Positions 49,177-57,530 of a stretch of DNA of 64,000 nucleotides are shown here, piece by piece. Within the stretch, counting starts at the first letter, position 1, and each line of letters begins with the position of its first letter. The stretch is from RBG-16-64-13 sp963718375 (GTDB taxonomy: Bacteria > Actinomycetota > Thermoleophilia > RBG-16-64-13), in contig CAVQZD010000004.1 of NCBI GenBank assembly GCA_963718375.1, positions 248,001-312,000 on the forward strand, read 5' to 3'. Made by a program: the position numbers and the translations under genes. The notes under the pieces were generated by a model, which ran no database searches, was not told the DNA's origin, and saw only the letters and a list, made by a program, of their open reading frames with translations.

Positions 49177-50540
49177 GAAACGCGCTGATCCAGGCCAGCT
49201 ACATCATCGCAGCCCTCTTGTTCATAGTGGGTCTGCGTCGCATGAGTTCTCCCAAGACCGCCCGCGGCGGAATCTGGTGGGCCGGCGGCGGCATGCTGCT
49301 GGCCACGATAGCCACCTTCTTCTGGCCGGGGCTCACCAACTACGTACTCATCGCCATCGCCGTCGCGGTTGGAGGCGGGATATCGGTGGTCATGGGCACC
49401 AAGGTCAAGATGACCGGCATGCCCCAGATGATCGCCCTCTTCAACGGCATGGGTGGTGGTGCGGCAGCGGCTATCTCGGCCGTTGAGCTGATGAAGCCCG
49501 ATACACCCGCCCGTGACATAGTCGTGCTGGCGGTGCTCGGCGGCATCATCGGCATGATCTCCTTCTCGGGCTCGCTCGTCGCATTCGCGAAGCTGCAGGA
49601 ACTTCTCAAGAAGTCGGTCATCTTCCGCGGCCAGAACATCATCAACATGCTGGTGCTGGCCGGTGCTCTCGTGGCCGGCGGCTTCGTGATCGCCGGATAT
49701 GGAGGCGTCTGGGTCGCTCTGCTGTTCGGGCTCTCTTTCCTCTTCGGCATCATGATGACCCTCCCCATCGGAGGGGCCGACATGCCGGTGGTCATCTCCC
49801 TCTACAACGCCCTCACCGGTCTGGCTGTGGGCTTTGAGGGATACGTACTCGGCAACGCGGCGCTCATGGTCGCCGGCATGGTGGTCGGCTCAGCCGGTAC
49901 GCTGCTCACTCAGCTCATGGCAAGAGCCATGAATCGTTCGCTGGCCAACGTACTGTTCTCCGGCTTCGGCGCCAAGGGCGGCCAAGAAACGGCGGAGGGT
50001 ACAGGGGGCGTCATGAAGCCGATCGAGGTGGATGACGCTGCGGTCATGCTCGCCTACGCCGACAAGGTCGTCATCGTGCCCGGATACGGTATGGCGGTCG
50101 CACAAGCACAGCACAAGGTGTGGCAGCTCGCGCAGTCCCTCGAGCAGCGTGGAGTCGACGTTAAGTTCGCCATCCATCCTGTGGCCGGGCGCATGCCCGG
50201 ACACATGAACGTACTGCTGGCGGAAGCCGGTGTACCCTACGAACTCATCGTCGACATGGAGGACGTCAACGACGAATTCCCCTCTACGGACGTCTCCATC
50301 GTCATCGGCGCCAATGACGTGGTCAACCCCGCCGCACGCACCGATGCGTCCAGCCCCATCTATGGCATGCCCATCCTGGATGTGGACAAGTCCAAGAACG
50401 TGCTGGTGATCAAGCGCGGCCGCGGCACCGGTTTTGCCGGTATCGAGAACGCCCTGTTCACAGGCGATAACACCCGCATGCTGTTCGGCGACGCACAGTC
50501 GGTGGCCAACGCACTGGGGGCAGCGGTCAAGAAGGAGTAG
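49173..50540 (+). CDS. pntB: NAD(P) transhydrogenase subunit beta
   Basis: 455 residues from the ATG at 49173. N-terminal membrane helices (SYIIAALLFIVGLRRMSSPK, ARGGIWWAGGGMLLATIATF, VGGGISVVMGTKVKMTGMPQ, ALFNGMGGGAAAAISA) lead into the NADP-binding dIII domain (VVIVPGYGMAVAQAQHKVWQ, KFAIHPVAGRMPGHMNVLLA, VIGANDVVNPAARTD, GMPILDVDKSKNVLVIKRGR). With pntAA and pntAB it forms the proton-translocating transhydrogenase, supplying NADPH from NADH at the cost of proton motive force. Confidence 0.95.
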   Translation: MRNALIQASYIIAALLFIVGLRRMSSPKTARGGIWWAGGGMLLATIATFFWPGLTNYVLIAIAVAVGGGISVVMGTKVKMTGMPQMIALFNGMGGGAAAAISAVELMKPDTPARDIVVLAVLGGIIGMISFSGSLVAFAKLQELLKKSVIFRGQNIINMLVLAGALVAGGFVIAGYGGVWVALLFGLSFLFGIMMTLPIGGADMPVVISLYNALTGLAVGFEGYVLGNAALMVAGMVVGSAGTLLTQLMARAMNRSLANVLFSGFGAKGGQETAEGTGGVMKPIEVDDAAVMLAYADKVVIVPGYGMAVAQAQHKVWQLAQSLEQRGVDVKFAIHPVAGRMPGHMNVLLAEAGVPYELIVDMEDVNDEFPSTDVSIVIGANDVVNPAARTDASSPIYGMPILDVDKSKNVLVIKRGRGTGFAGIENALFTGDNTRMLFGDAQSVANALGAAVKKE

Positions 50541-50577
50541 GACCTGTCGCACTCATGCGCAGACGGGCGAGCGGTCA

Positions 50578-50610
50578 CGCGGGGCCCCGGCGAACAGCCG
50601 GGGCCCCGCG
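50578..50610. terminator. Strong hairpin between convergent pntB and deacetylase genes
   Basis: A 14-bp perfect stem (50578-50591 and 50597-50610) with a GAACA loop. It can act on either strand. There is no long U-tract, so termination strength is uncertain, but the convergent position fits. Confidence 0.6.
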
Positions 50611-50648
50611 CTCTCTATGCGAAGTCGAAACGACCGGACCTGGTCCCG

Positions 50649-51866
50649 CTAGTAGCCCAAGACCAGCGCAAACAACCTGCCCAGAAGATAGACTTGCGGC
50701 GGAGGCGCTTGGGTCAGTCGGCCTGCGACCTTCACTGCGTCGATGTCCACGAGCCGTCCTGTGGACGCGGGGTCCTTCTTCCCCAGGCAGCGGACCAAAG
50801 CGAAGTGTGGCTTCTCCTCGAGATCACTCCGTGAAAACACGGTGGCTCGGTGCTGTTCGGTAGGGCTGTAGAGGTCCACTTCCTGCGAGACCCCCCCGTC
50901 TATGGTGACCTGCACCTTGCCACAGTCGGGGCCGGTGCGCGCGATCAGTTCCAGAGTGCTCCCCGTGAATGCCGCTAGGACCGCAGCCCCCGCAATATCG
51001 GTATGGGAGAGGCTGCCCCCGGACTCCAGGGCCGACACCGCAGTCTGCCACTCGCCCAGGTAGCCCAGCAGCGGACTAGTCTGCTGGTAGCGCGCCATCC
51101 GTTGCTCAGCCGAGAGGAGCCCTTCACCGAGTGTGACGAAGCCGTACCCCTTCGCCTTCAGTCTGCGTATCAGCTCAGGCAGGGCCTTGGGAGTCACATC
51201 GTTGTTGGTGTGCATCACGATGATCGCGCCGGGTCTCACGTCTTCCATGATGTAGGCGATCACCTGGGCCGCACTCCTGTGAGCGACGTTGTCGCCTCCT
51301 CTGGCGGTCCAGAGGACATGCACGTACCCCTCCTCCCCCAGCACCGCGAGGACCTGACGATTCACCTCGCCCCAGGGTGCGCGGAACACCGGAGAGGGGT
51401 CACTCAGGCCCGCGGTGGCGAAGACATCCTCTGTCATTTGTATCTGCGACACCAGCTCGTCGCCGCTCAGGGCCTCAACCTTCACGTGCTCGTAGGAGTG
51501 ACTGCCGAGCTCATGACCTTCAGCAGCGATGCGACGCGCAAGTTCGGGGCTGCTCTCCACGCCCGCGCCTGTCGGGAAGAAGGTCGCTTTGACGCCGGCT
51601 CCTTGCAGCGTGTCAAGGATGCTCTCCAGAGAGGCGTCATCCCAAGCGTCGTCGAAGGTGAGTGCCACGACCTTCTCCTTGGTAGGAAGCCGATCGATCT
51701 CTGTACCCGGCTCCACGGGCCCGGCCGCGTGGGCGTGAGTGGCGCCGAGCAGCGTGCCGGAGACAAGCCAGGCGACGGTCACCACCACGGCGGCCATCAC
51801 GAACCTCCTCAGACAGCACGTGGTCACGCCAAGGCTCCGATACCGGCTAGCCCGCCACAGCGGCAT
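50649..51866 (-). CDS. Polysaccharide deacetylase (NodB domain) with C-terminal beta domain
   Basis: 405 residues, start possibly internal; overlaps purL's end by 20 nt. A signal anchor (MAAVVVTVAWLVSGTLLGAT) is followed by the NodB domain: KVVALTFDDAWDDASLESIL (TFDD), HELGSHSYEHV (HSxxH metal pair), VFRAPWGEVNRQVLAVLGEE, AIIVMHTNNDVTPKALPELI. The C-terminal ~130 residues are Ig/carbohydrate-binding-like (VQVTIDGGVSQEVDLYSPTE). It would remove acetyl groups from peptidoglycan or another cell-surface polymer. Confidence 0.88.
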   Translation of the reverse strand: MPLWRASRYRSLGVTTCCLRRFVMAAVVVTVAWLVSGTLLGATHAHAAGPVEPGTEIDRLPTKEKVVALTFDDAWDDASLESILDTLQGAGVKATFFPTGAGVESSPELARRIAAEGHELGSHSYEHVKVEALSGDELVSQIQMTEDVFATAGLSDPSPVFRAPWGEVNRQVLAVLGEEGYVHVLWTARGGDNVAHRSAAQVIAYIMEDVRPGAIIVMHTNNDVTPKALPELIRRLKAKGYGFVTLGEGLLSAEQRMARYQQTSPLLGYLGEWQTAVSALESGGSLSHTDIAGAAVLAAFTGSTLELIARTGPDCGKVQVTIDGGVSQEVDLYSPTEQHRATVFSRSDLEEKPHFALVRCLGKKDPASTGRLVDIDAVKVAGRLTQAPPPQVYLLGRLFALVLGY

Positions 51867-54800
51867 AGGCGTTGCGGAACATCCTCAGCCAGGGGCTGTC
51901 GGTGCAGCCCCATCCTGGAGGCACCCACGGCCACTGACGCAGCTGATAGCAGCGCTCTGGGTGCGGCATGATAGCCAGATGGCGTCCGTCTGGGGAGCAG
52001 AGTGCTGCGATACCCCGCGGACTCCCGTTAGGATTGTAGGGATAGCCGGTGGTGGTCTGCCCGTCCGGATCGACATACCGCACCGGTGCCAGATCGTTCT
52101 TCTCGATCCAGTCGAGCGTGGCCGCAGCGGGCACATGAAGCCGCCCCTCGCCGTGGGCCACGTAGACGCCCAGCACCGAGCCCTCCATGCCCTGCAGCAT
52201 CAGCGCCGGGCTCTTGGCTATGGAGACCGTGGAGAACCGTGACTCGAAGCGTTCGGACAGGTTCTTGACGAACCGAGGCTTGAGCGTATCGGGCAGGTCG
52301 AAGCCGGGGATGCCCAGCAGGCCCATCAGCTGACAGCCATTGCAGACCCCCAAAGAGAGGGTGTCGGGTCGCGCGAAGAACGCCGCGAACTGCGCCCGCA
52401 ATCTCTCGTTGTTGCGTATCACCGAGGCCCAGCCCTTCGCTGAGTCGAGCACGTCGGCGAAGGCGAACCCGCCCGGAAACGCGAGTAGTTGGAAGGCGTC
52501 CAGTGCCGCATCGCCGACCATCAGGTCGGTCATGGTGACGTCCCAGGCCTCAAAACCGGCCGCCATGAAGGCCGCTGCCAACTCCCGGTCGCCATTGGTG
52601 CCCTCTTCGCGCAGCACCGCCGCCTTGGGCTTTGCGGCGCCTGCGCGCCGTGACCCGACCGAGGCCGTGCCCCGACGGCCCACGGGGGCGTCGGGGTCGA
52701 AGCTGAGTCGGTAGGGGCTCGTGCCCGCCGGCCGGCGATGGGAACGCCACTCCTGCTCGGCGCAGTCGGGGTTCTGCTGTAGACGCTCCAGCTGGTAGCT
52801 GGTCTCTTCCCAGACCGCGTGCAGAGCACGGACGCTGTCCTCGAGCACCACCTCGGCACCGAAGCGCAACTCGACGTCGGTGGGCTGAACCTCGCCTAGC
52901 TCCACTCCGGTGACGCCGTGACGCGACAGTATCGCCCAGGTCCGCGCCTCGTCGGCCACCTCGACCACCACGCCGGCTTCTTCGGCGAACAGCGAGCCGT
53001 AGAGACCGTCCGCGAGAGCCGCGCCGGGGGCGCCACCGCCCGCCGCGTCGAGACTCACTCGCCAGCCCTTGTCCCCCGCGAAAGCCATCTCCAGCAGGGC
53101 GACTATCAGCCCTCCGTCGCTGACATCGTGACACGCCAGGATGGCTCGCTCGCGCACCAGGTCCTGTACCGCCTCAAACACCGCCCGAAGCGCGGCCGAG
53201 TCTTCGATGTCCGGCGCCTCGTCGCCCAGTTGACCGAGTACTTGAGCCAGGGCGCTTCCGCCAAGCCGAAGCCGATCGGTCACAGAGAGGAGCAGCAGCT
53301 TGCTGCCCGTCTGCTTGAGGTCGCTGGTCACCCTGAGCTCGACATCGGGCATAAGAGCGTAGGGCGCCACGACCAGCTGCGGCGGGGCCTTGACTAGTTC
53401 GCTGGTGCCGTCCGCGGCCGTCCCCTGACTGGCCATAGAGAGGCTGTCCTTGCCGCCGTCGATAGCCACGCCCAGATCCATGAGCAGGTCGCGCAGCGCA
53501 CAGGCCGCGTCGTACAGCCAGGCTCCCTCGCCGGGCTGCTTCACGGCCAGCATCCAGTTTGCCGAACACTTGATGTCGCGGATGCCGGTGATGACCGCCC
53601 CCGCCATGTTGAGCAAGGCCTCGGCCACGGCCATGCGCACGCCGGCCTGCGGACTGATGAGGCCCTTGATGGGCTGCTCGCCCAAGCTGAGAGCGGTGCC
53701 CGACGGGTCGTCGTAAGTCTGCGCGATGACCGCGTAGTCGGAGAGCGGCAGGTGGCGCGGGCCGACAAGTTGGCGCTGGATGACCAATCCCGTGACATCC
53801 AGGTCCACCTTGTTGGTGAGAAAACGCTTCGAACCGATCGCCGGCAGGTGCAGCACCTGCTCCAGCACGCGGCGCAGCTCACCGGTGGGAGGCAACTGCA
53901 GCGGCATGAGGTCGGTCCGGCGCTCGCCGCGCGGGACACGGCGCTGGAACTCGTACTGCTTGGGCGGTAGCTGCCCCAGGATATCGTCCAGCGGAAGATC
54001 CACAGGCCGGCTGCCGTCGGCCTCGTCGTACACCACCAACACCCCATCGCCGGTCACCCGGCCGACCACCGCCAGTGGGACGTTCTCCCGCCGTGCGATG
54101 CCCTCCAGCACATGAAGCTGTGCCGGCCGGATGAGCAGAGCGTTGCGCTCCTGCGATTCGTTGCCCCAGATCTCCAGAACAGAGAGTGTCCGGTCACCCA
54201 CAGGGATCGCCCGCAGATCGATGACCGCTCCGGCAGGTTCGACGATCTCGGGCAGAGCGTTGCAGTCGCCCCCGGCGCCTAGATCATGCGCGGAGACGAT
54301 GGGGTTCGCCGCTCCTAGCTCCACGCAGGCCCGCATCAGCCGGTTGACCCGCTGCTCCATCTCGGGGTCACCACGCTGTACCGCGTTGAAGTCCAATTCC
54401 TGAACGTTGGTGCCTTGCTCCATGCTGCTGGCGGCACCACCGCCCATGCCGATGCGATAGGCCGGACCGCCCACCTGCACCACCAGCATGTCCTTCTCGG
54501 GCTTACCCTTGACCGTGTGCTCGCCCCGTATCTGTCCGGCCCCGACGCTGTACATGATGGGCTTGTACCAGGACCGATAGCCATCGGGCAGCCGCAGACC
54601 GTAGGTGCGGGTGAACCCGTAGATGAGGGGCTCGCCGAAGCAGTTGCCGTAGTCGGAGGCGCCGTTGCTGGCCTCTATGAGTATCTCCGCCGGCGACGCC
54701 AGGTCGGCAGGATGGGAGTAGCCGTCCTCTTCCCACGGCAGCTCGTAGCCTGGTAGATTCAGGTTGCCCACGCAGTAGGCGGCGCCTGACGCGCACACGA

Positions 54801-55800
54801 GCCCGCCGCGACCGACCGCTTGGTTGTCGCGGATGCGCCCACCGCCGCCGGTGGCGGCGCCGGGATACGGGGCCACGCCCGAGGGGAAGTTGTGGGTCTC
54901 TGCTGTCAAGGTGGGATGCAGTAGCGCAGGCTTCTGTTGCAGCGGCGAGGCGCCGTCGGGGCGCGCGGCAGTGAACAGCTGCACCTCGGTCCCTTCGATG
55001 GCCGAACTGTCGTCGCGGAACGCGATCACCGAGTTGGGCCCTGAGACCGCGAGCGGTTGTCTCACGACGTCCATGAGATGCTTCTCGGGCACGCGCTCAC
55101 CGTCCACCCACAGCTCGCCCCTGAACACCCAATGACGAGAGTGCTCCGAGTTCGCCTGCGCTATCTGGAACAGCTCCACGTCGGTGGGATCCCGGTCGAG
55201 GCGCTTGAAGATGTCCGCGATGATCTCCAGGTCGCTGGAGTCCCAGCTGCAGCCATAGTCGCGGTCGAACTCCTGCAGGGCGGTGACACCCTTCTGCAGG
55301 AACGGGATCACCCGGACCGGCTCCACCGATAAGCCCGAGTCGAACGACACCAACGGCTCCCGGTAGCGCATCTGTGTCATGCGGTCGTGCAGGGGCGCCA
55401 GGATCTGCTCCGCCTGCTCGTCGGTCAGCTCCACGCTTAGCCCCAGACGCACCGAGCGCTCCAGGCGCCGCACCCGGTGCGCGCCCGAACGATGGCAGAT
55501 CTCCACGGCGTTGGACGACCAGGCGGTCTCGAAGTTCAGACGCGGTCCGTACTCCAAGATGGTGGGGTAGGTATCCTCCAGGAAGCTCTCCTGTCCGAAC
55601 TGCTCGGGTTCGAATGTCTCGGAGAGAGCGTACTCAAGGACGGAGAGTTCCTGTTCGGCCAGGTCCTCCTCAGACTCGACGTAGAAGCAGAACTCGCTGC
55701 TTACCCGTTCGACGGGTCGCCCGACCACCTGCTCGACGTTCTGAGCGAACGCATGGAGCCGGGTCGGAGTCATGCCGGGTGTCCTGAAGAAGCGCAGCAT
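51847..55800 (-). CDS. purL: Phosphoribosylformylglycinamidine synthase (single-chain large form)
   Basis: About 1317 residues from the ATG at 55800; the frame opens one TTG earlier. PurS-like N-terminus, FGAM-synthase halves (LTAETHNFPSGVAPYPGAAT; DLGAGGDCNALPEIV; GMGGGAASSM; AIDGGKDSLSMAS; ACHDVSDGGLIVALLEMAF) and a C-terminal glutaminase (FPGGFAFADVLDSAKGWASV; SLGVCNGCQLMGLLG with catalytic Cys; then an HPERCYQLRQWP triad region). It converts FGAR and glutamine to FGAM. This ~1300-residue, one-gene form is typical of gammaproteobacteria, whereas many actinobacteria split it into purS, purQ and purL. It begins 26 nt after tRNA-Lys on the same strand. Confidence 0.95.
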   Translation of the reverse strand: MLRFFRTPGMTPTRLHAFAQNVEQVVGRPVERVSSEFCFYVESEEDLAEQELSVLEYALSETFEPEQFGQESFLEDTYPTILEYGPRLNFETAWSSNAVEICHRSGAHRVRRLERSVRLGLSVELTDEQAEQILAPLHDRMTQMRYREPLVSFDSGLSVEPVRVIPFLQKGVTALQEFDRDYGCSWDSSDLEIIADIFKRLDRDPTDVELFQIAQANSEHSRHWVFRGELWVDGERVPEKHLMDVVRQPLAVSGPNSVIAFRDDSSAIEGTEVQLFTAARPDGASPLQQKPALLHPTLTAETHNFPSGVAPYPGAATGGGGRIRDNQAVGRGGLVCASGAAYCVGNLNLPGYELPWEEDGYSHPADLASPAEILIEASNGASDYGNCFGEPLIYGFTRTYGLRLPDGYRSWYKPIMYSVGAGQIRGEHTVKGKPEKDMLVVQVGGPAYRIGMGGGAASSMEQGTNVQELDFNAVQRGDPEMEQRVNRLMRACVELGAANPIVSAHDLGAGGDCNALPEIVEPAGAVIDLRAIPVGDRTLSVLEIWGNESQERNALLIRPAQLHVLEGIARRENVPLAVVGRVTGDGVLVVYDEADGSRPVDLPLDDILGQLPPKQYEFQRRVPRGERRTDLMPLQLPPTGELRRVLEQVLHLPAIGSKRFLTNKVDLDVTGLVIQRQLVGPRHLPLSDYAVIAQTYDDPSGTALSLGEQPIKGLISPQAGVRMAVAEALLNMAGAVITGIRDIKCSANWMLAVKQPGEGAWLYDAACALRDLLMDLGVAIDGGKDSLSMASQGTAADGTSELVKAPPQLVVAPYALMPDVELRVTSDLKQTGSKLLLLSVTDRLRLGGSALAQVLGQLGDEAPDIEDSAALRAVFEAVQDLVRERAILACHDVSDGGLIVALLEMAFAGDKGWRVSLDAAGGGAPGAALADGLYGSLFAEEAGVVVEVADEARTWAILSRHGVTGVELGEVQPTDVELRFGAEVVLEDSVRALHAVWEETSYQLERLQQNPDCAEQEWRSHRRPAGTSPYRLSFDPDAPVGRRGTASVGSRRAGAAKPKAAVLREEGTNGDRELAAAFMAAGFEAWDVTMTDLMVGDAALDAFQLLAFPGGFAFADVLDSAKGWASVIRNNERLRAQFAAFFARPDTLSLGVCNGCQLMGLLGIPGFDLPDTLKPRFVKNLSERFESRFSTVSIAKSPALMLQGMEGSVLGVYVAHGEGRLHVPAAATLDWIEKNDLAPVRYVDPDGQTTTGYPYNPNGSPRGIAALCSPDGRHLAIMPHPERCYQLRQWPWVPPGWGCTDSPWLRMFRNAYAAVAG

Positions 55801-55825
55801 CCTGTTCTTCTGCAACCATATCAAA

Positions 55826-55898
55826 TGGGCCGTGTAGGATTCGAACCTACGACCATCGGATTAAAAGTCCGGTGCTCTACCAACTGAGCTAACGGCCC
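55826..55898 (-). tRNA. tRNA-Lys (TTT)
   Basis: 73 nt, minus strand. Acceptor GGGCCGT pairs with ACGGCCC; anticodon loop CTTTTAA; T-arm GTAGG TTCGAAT CCTAC; discriminator A. A strong promoter lies just upstream, so tRNA-Lys and purL may share a transcript. Confidence 0.97.
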
Positions 55899-55912
55899 CC
55901 GTAAGCCGTCAG

Positions 55913-55941
55913 ATTCTAGCCTCGGCCCCTCCCCACGTCAA
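55913..55941 (-). promoter_or_regulatory. Promoter of tRNA-Lys (TTGACG N17 TAGAAT)
   Basis: On the minus strand TTGACG (55941-55936), 17-bp spacer, TAGAAT (55918-55913); transcription would begin near 55906, a few nt before the mature tRNA 5' end at 55898. Confidence 0.8.
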
Positions 55942-56101
55942 CGCGCCGAAGCGCCCGATTCGACGTAGCGGCGCTCACTGACCGCGCTCTCGGGCCGTCA
56001 TCTCTTCACACAACCCTCACATTCTGCTGACGGCCACCTTACGCCTCCCTGGCTACCATGGGGGCGGTCCGTCAGAGGTGCGTACGAAGGAAACGATCTG
56101 C

Positions 56102-56983
56102 ATGAAGATGCTAGAGAACAAGAGAAGGCGCTGGGTCATCGCCGGGTTGGCCGTCCTCTTCTCCCTGGGGGTCGCATTCACAGTCCCCTCCACCGCGCTG
56201 GCTTGGGAAGACTGTCCTTACGGCGAAGTGGACTGCGCATATCCGGGGGACTGCACACGGTACGTGGACACGAACAATGACGGCATCTGCGACCTCTCGC
56301 AGCCCGAACCCACCGACTCGAGCACCAGCGCCGGCGCCGTCTTGCCCACCGATCAGTCCGCCACGCCGACCGATCAGTCCGCCACACCGACTGATGAAGG
56401 CACGACGTCCGGAGGCGGCGGCCGACACCGGGGGGCGACGGCCGCCCTGACTGAATCGCCGGACGCTCCCACCACACCGCCATCTGCGGCCGCCACCACG
56501 GCGACCCCATCAAACACAGACTCCGGAGGTAATCCCTTGCTAACCCACTACTACGTCAGCCCCATCGCCATAGGCTTCTTCTTGATCTACGCGATCAGCT
56601 TCTTCTTGTACAAGACGAAGCGCATCAAGATCGCGACCCACCGCAAGATCTGGAACGTCATGCTGCTGGCTACCTTCTTGATCACGGGCATCTTCGGGCT
56701 TCTGCTGACGATACAGCTGGACTACGCGCTGCCGTTCCAGATGCCCGTCGATATCCTGTTCTGGCATGTTGAGGCCGGCATCGTGATGAGTCTCATCTCG
56801 ATATTCCACATCGCCTGGCACTCCAAGTACTACGCGAAGCTCCTGCGCACCAGCCGCAGTAGGGCCCGCGCCGCCGAGTCGCTGGAAGCGTATCCGGCAC
56901 AGCGCGGCTTCGCGCCCGGCCAGGTGCCACCCATACCCGAACGCGTGCACGCGTTCGAACGTCACTGGGAGCCCCGGCCCTAG
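56102..56983 (+). CDS. Secreted-then-membrane protein with Ca-binding-like motif and b-type-heme-like helices
   Basis: 293 residues from the ATG at 56102 (AAGGAAACG upstream). A signal peptide (WVIAGLAVLFSLGVAFTVPS) ends near ALA-WEDC. The exposed part has TRYVDTNNDGICDLS, a DxNxDGxxD calcium-type loop, then a Thr/Ser/Pro stretch with SATPTDQ repeats. Three C-terminal helices follow (PIAIGFFLIYAISFFLYKTK, VMLLATFLITGIFGLLLTIQ, WHVEAGIVMSLISIFHIAWH). The His pattern resembles the DUF4405/cytochrome b561-like membrane domain, so heme binding is possible. Confidence 0.65.
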   Translation: MKMLENKRRRWVIAGLAVLFSLGVAFTVPSTALAWEDCPYGEVDCAYPGDCTRYVDTNNDGICDLSQPEPTDSSTSAGAVLPTDQSATPTDQSATPTDEGTTSGGGGRHRGATAALTESPDAPTTPPSAAATTATPSNTDSGGNPLLTHYYVSPIAIGFFLIYAISFFLYKTKRIKIATHRKIWNVMLLATFLITGIFGLLLTIQLDYALPFQMPVDILFWHVEAGIVMSLISIFHIAWHSKYYAKLLRTSRSRARAAESLEAYPAQRGFAPGQVPPIPERVHAFERHWEPRP

Positions 56984-57068
56984 CGACCACCAGTGACGTC
57001 CACCCCCGCACCCGGGCCCCAGGGCGAACAGCCCGTGGGGCCCGTTCCTTCGCGGTGCGACGCAGCCG

Positions 57069-57530
57069 GTGAGAGACCCTCCATGCTGGAAGGGACCCGA
57101 GGGGGCGTTTGGCTCTCTACCGAACGGTTCTGCGCAGCCAGTGAGAGACCCTCCATGCTGGAAGGACCCCGAGGGGGCGTTTGGCTCTCTACCGAACGGT
57201 TCTGCGCAGCCAGTGAGAGACCCTCCATGCTGGAAGGACCCCGAGGGGGCGTGTGGCTCTCTACCGAACGGTTCTGCGCAGCCAACGCAGCCAATAGTGA
57301 GAGGAGAGCCATACGCCCCCTCGGGAAACTCAGTGTGACGCAGCCAATAGTGAGAGGAGAGCCGTACGCTCCCTCGGGAAGTCGCCAGCCAACGCAGCCA
57401 GAGGCGCCGAAGCCCCACCCCATCACTGGTGGGACCCGAGGGGGCGTTTGGCTCTCCACCGAACGGTTCTGCGCAGCCAACGCAGCCAATAGTGAGAGGA
57501 GAGCCAAACGCCCCCTCGGGAAACTCAGTG
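57069..57530. repeat. 72-bp tandem repeats with inverted copies between the membrane protein and purH
   Basis: Three head-to-tail 72-bp units (57069-57140, 57141-57212, 57213-57284) are followed by two shorter units of a different, partly inverse type (57285-57335 and 57338-57386). A partial unit lies at 57431-57479, then a third inverse unit at 57480-57530. A 22-bp perfect inverted pair (57435-57456 and 57499-57520) brings the two types together. Both strands stay open, but no start signal or codon logic supports a gene. The last unit overlaps the purH stop. Confidence 0.8.

Noticed and set aside
57069..57284. Possible CRISPR array
   Set aside because: The 72-bp units are directly adjacent with no variable spacers, and no cas gene is near.
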